Assembly (NCBI RefSeq): GCF_003368325.1
Contig: NZ_CP031466.1
Coordinates: 3,286,001 to 3,350,000, forward strand
Reading direction: 5' to 3'
Origin: Paraburkholderia caffeinilytica
GTDB lineage: Bacteria; Pseudomonadota; Gammaproteobacteria; Burkholderiales; Burkholderiaceae
DNA: 64,000 nucleotides
Shown piece after piece: positions 62,691-64,000 of this stretch; the stretch's first letter is position 1, and each line of letters opens with the position of its first letter. The position numbers and the translations under genes were made by a program. The notes beneath the pieces are model-generated. The model did not search any database, was not told the origin of the DNA, and was given only the letters and a program-made list of their open reading frames with translations.

Positions 62691-63788
62691 ATGACGTCCC
62701 CCAATACAACGACTCAAGGCGCGGCCGACCCGATTCAGTCCTATCTGAACCGTGGCCTGCGCAACTACTGGTATCCCGTCGCGCCGAGCTGGCAAGTCGG
62801 CGACGCGCCGGTCGGCGTCACGCGCCTCGGCGATCAGATCGTGCTGTGGCGCGACAAGGAAGGCAAAGTCCGCGCGCTCGAAGACCGCTGCCCGCACCGT
62901 GGCGCACGTCTGTCGCTCGGCTGGAACCTTGGTGGCAGCGTGGCGTGCTGGTATCACGGCATTGAAATCGACGGCGGCGGCACCGTTACCAAGGTCCCCG
63001 CTGTCTCGAACTGCCCGCTGGAAGGCCAGAAGTGCGTGAAGTCGTATCCGGTCGAAGAGCATGCCGGCGCGATCTTCCTGTGGTTCGGCGACGACGCTCA
63101 CAAAGAACCCACGCCACTCGTGCTGCCGGAAGAACTGGTGGGCGACGAATACGCGAATTTCCTGTGCATGTCGCACTGGAAATGCAACTACCAATACGCG
63201 ATCGACAACGTGATGGATCCGATGCACGGCGCGTATCTGCACGCGACCTCGCACTCGATGGCCGAAGGCGACAAGCAGGCCGACATGCGCGTGCGCAAGA
63301 CCGAAACCGGTCTGATGTTCGAGAAGGTCGGCCAGCGCGACGTGAATTTCGACTGGGTCGAGCTCGGCGAAACTGGCACGCTGTGGATGCGCCTCGCGAT
63401 TCCGTACAAGAAGAAGTTCGGCCCGGGCGGCAACTTCGGGATCATCGGCTTTGCCACGCCGGTCGACGAAAACAACTGCCAGGTTTACTTCTGGCGCACG
63501 CGCAAGGTGTCGGGCTGGCAGCGCGACGCCTGGCGCTTCATGTATCGCAACCGTCTGGAAGGGCTGCACTGGGCCGTGCTCGAACAGGATCGCTATGTTC
63601 TGGAAAGCATGGCGCCGAATGCGCGCGAGCACGAATTTCTCTATCAGCACGACGTCGGCATGACGCGGGTGCGCCGCATGTTCCGCCAGCGCGCGCAGCA
63701 ACATTTTGCCGAACTGGACGCTTACCACGCTCAAGCCGCTCAAGCCGGCACGGCGCAAACCGAAGCAGCAGGCCACAGCCATGCATAA
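62691..63788 (+). CDS. Aromatic ring-hydroxylating dioxygenase, alpha (Rieske) subunit
   Basis: 365 residues from ATG 62691, CGGAG upstream. Rieske centre: CPHRGARLSLGWNLGG, CWYHGIEID (C-x-H...C-x2-H). Mononuclear iron: DNVMDPMHGAYLH (Asp, His, His). This phthalate/vanillate-oxygenase-like type IA alpha chain hydroxylates or demethylates an aromatic acid. Overlaps the next SDR gene by 8 bp. Substrate not deducible. Confidence 0.93.
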   Translation: MTSPNTTTQGAADPIQSYLNRGLRNYWYPVAPSWQVGDAPVGVTRLGDQIVLWRDKEGKVRALEDRCPHRGARLSLGWNLGGSVACWYHGIEIDGGGTVTKVPAVSNCPLEGQKCVKSYPVEEHAGAIFLWFGDDAHKEPTPLVLPEELVGDEYANFLCMSHWKCNYQYAIDNVMDPMHGAYLHATSHSMAEGDKQADMRVRKTETGLMFEKVGQRDVNFDWVELGETGTLWMRLAIPYKKKFGPGGNFGIIGFATPVDENNCQVYFWRTRKVSGWQRDAWRFMYRNRLEGLHWAVLEQDRYVLESMAPNAREHEFLYQHDVGMTRVRRMFRQRAQQHFAELDAYHAQAAQAGTAQTEAAGHSHA

Positions 63789-64000
63789 CGAAGCGCTTCC
63801 GGCATCGGCTGCGCTCGAAGGGCGGCGCGTCCTCGTAACGGGCGGCGCGCGTGGTCTCGGCGCGGCGTTCGTTCGCTCGCTGGTGCAAGCCGGTGCGCAA
63901 GTCGTGTTCGGCGACGTGCTGCATGACGAAGGCCGCGCGCTCGCTGCGTCGCTGGTCGAGCAAGGCCACGCGGTGACGTATCTGCCGCTCGATCTCGCCG
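63781..64000 (+). CDS. Short-chain dehydrogenase/reductase, 3'-truncated by window edge
   Basis: Start ATG 63781, overlapping the oxygenase end by 8 bp. Visible: LEGRRVLVTGGARGLGAAFVRSLVQAGAQVVFGDVL, the NAD(P)-binding TGGARGLG motif of classical SDRs, followed by the Asp that favours NAD. The catalytic Ser-Tyr-Lys lie outside. Probably oxidises the dihydrodiol or alcohol made by the oxygenase. Confidence 0.88.
   Translation, partial: MHNEALPASAALEGRRVLVTGGARGLGAAFVRSLVQAGAQVVFGDVLHDEGRALAASLVEQGHAVTYLPLDLA

Noticed and set aside
1..64000. tRNA and rRNA genes
   Set aside because: No cloverleaf with a GTTCGA-type T-loop and CCA-side stem, and no rRNA-like stretch, was recognised by eye.

Overview
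The window looks like part of a secondary chromosome (or chromid) of a Paraburkholderia/Burkholderia-type betaproteobacterium. It is GC-rich and carries many family-typical Burkholderiaceae genes: OmpC-like porins, a kbl-tdh operon, a hopanoid cluster, and LysR, IclR and TetR regulators. At its centre sits a plasmid-like replication and partition module. No rRNA, tRNA, CRISPR array or intact insertion sequence was recognised.

Layout. 1-0.9 kb holds the end of a LacI-type regulator. 1.1-6.9 kb is a catabolic/uptake cluster: an unusual LysR regulator with two DNA-binding domains faces a TIM-barrel hydrolase, a 4,5-dihydroxyphthalate decarboxylase-like protein, a DctA-type symporter and a porin. 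7.3-13.1 kb carries an outer-membrane protein, an NTF2-like protein, TetR, YceI, threonine catabolism (kbl-tdh) and a divergent XRE-cupin regulator.

13.1-22.1 kb is the replicon core. It contains a LexA-box-preceded small gene, a tyrosine recombinase with degenerate catalytic residues, a KfrA-like coiled-coil protein, about 20 iterons over 1.5 kb, a Rep_3-type initiator, then parB and parA facing it. Four TTTATGCGCATAAA parS sites lie in or just beyond parAB, and a perfect 24-copy CGGCA repeat lies between two of them. Iteron-like sequences also occur in three convergent intergenic gaps outside the origin (about 1.0, 7.1 and 14.8 kb). A small DnaA-box cluster lies at 25.8 kb.

22.1-32.8 kb carries arsC, a sulfonate-type binding protein, a DUF1272 protein, an ECF sigma/zinc anti-sigma pair, a tiny two-cysteine secreted peptide, an FMN reductase, a stress-type protein, a hybrid histidine kinase, and a divergent receiver-CheC-diguanylate cyclase operon.

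33.0-49.0 kb is a hopanoid locus: hpnD, hpnE, shc (hpnF), hpnG, mlaA, hpnN, an mlaC-like gene (hpnM), hpnH, ispH, a C-terminal remnant that looks like hpnC, hpnB and hpnA. IspH supplies C5 precursors, HpnD/HpnE make squalene, Shc cyclises it, HpnH/HpnG/HpnB/HpnA act on the side chain, and HpnN with the Mla-type proteins would move lipids to the outer membrane. 49.0-59.3 kb is mixed: acylphosphatase, an EgtD-like methyltransferase, a RarD-type permease behind a threonine-codon leader, a Crp-family regulator, a secreted nuclease, an AcpA-type phosphoesterase and several unknowns. 59.4-64.0 kb is an aromatic-oxidation cluster (IclR regulator, porin, Rieske ferredoxin, small HTH-like protein, ring-hydroxylating oxygenase, start of an SDR dehydrogenase) and runs off the end.

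All functions are read from motifs and family knowledge; no database search was run.
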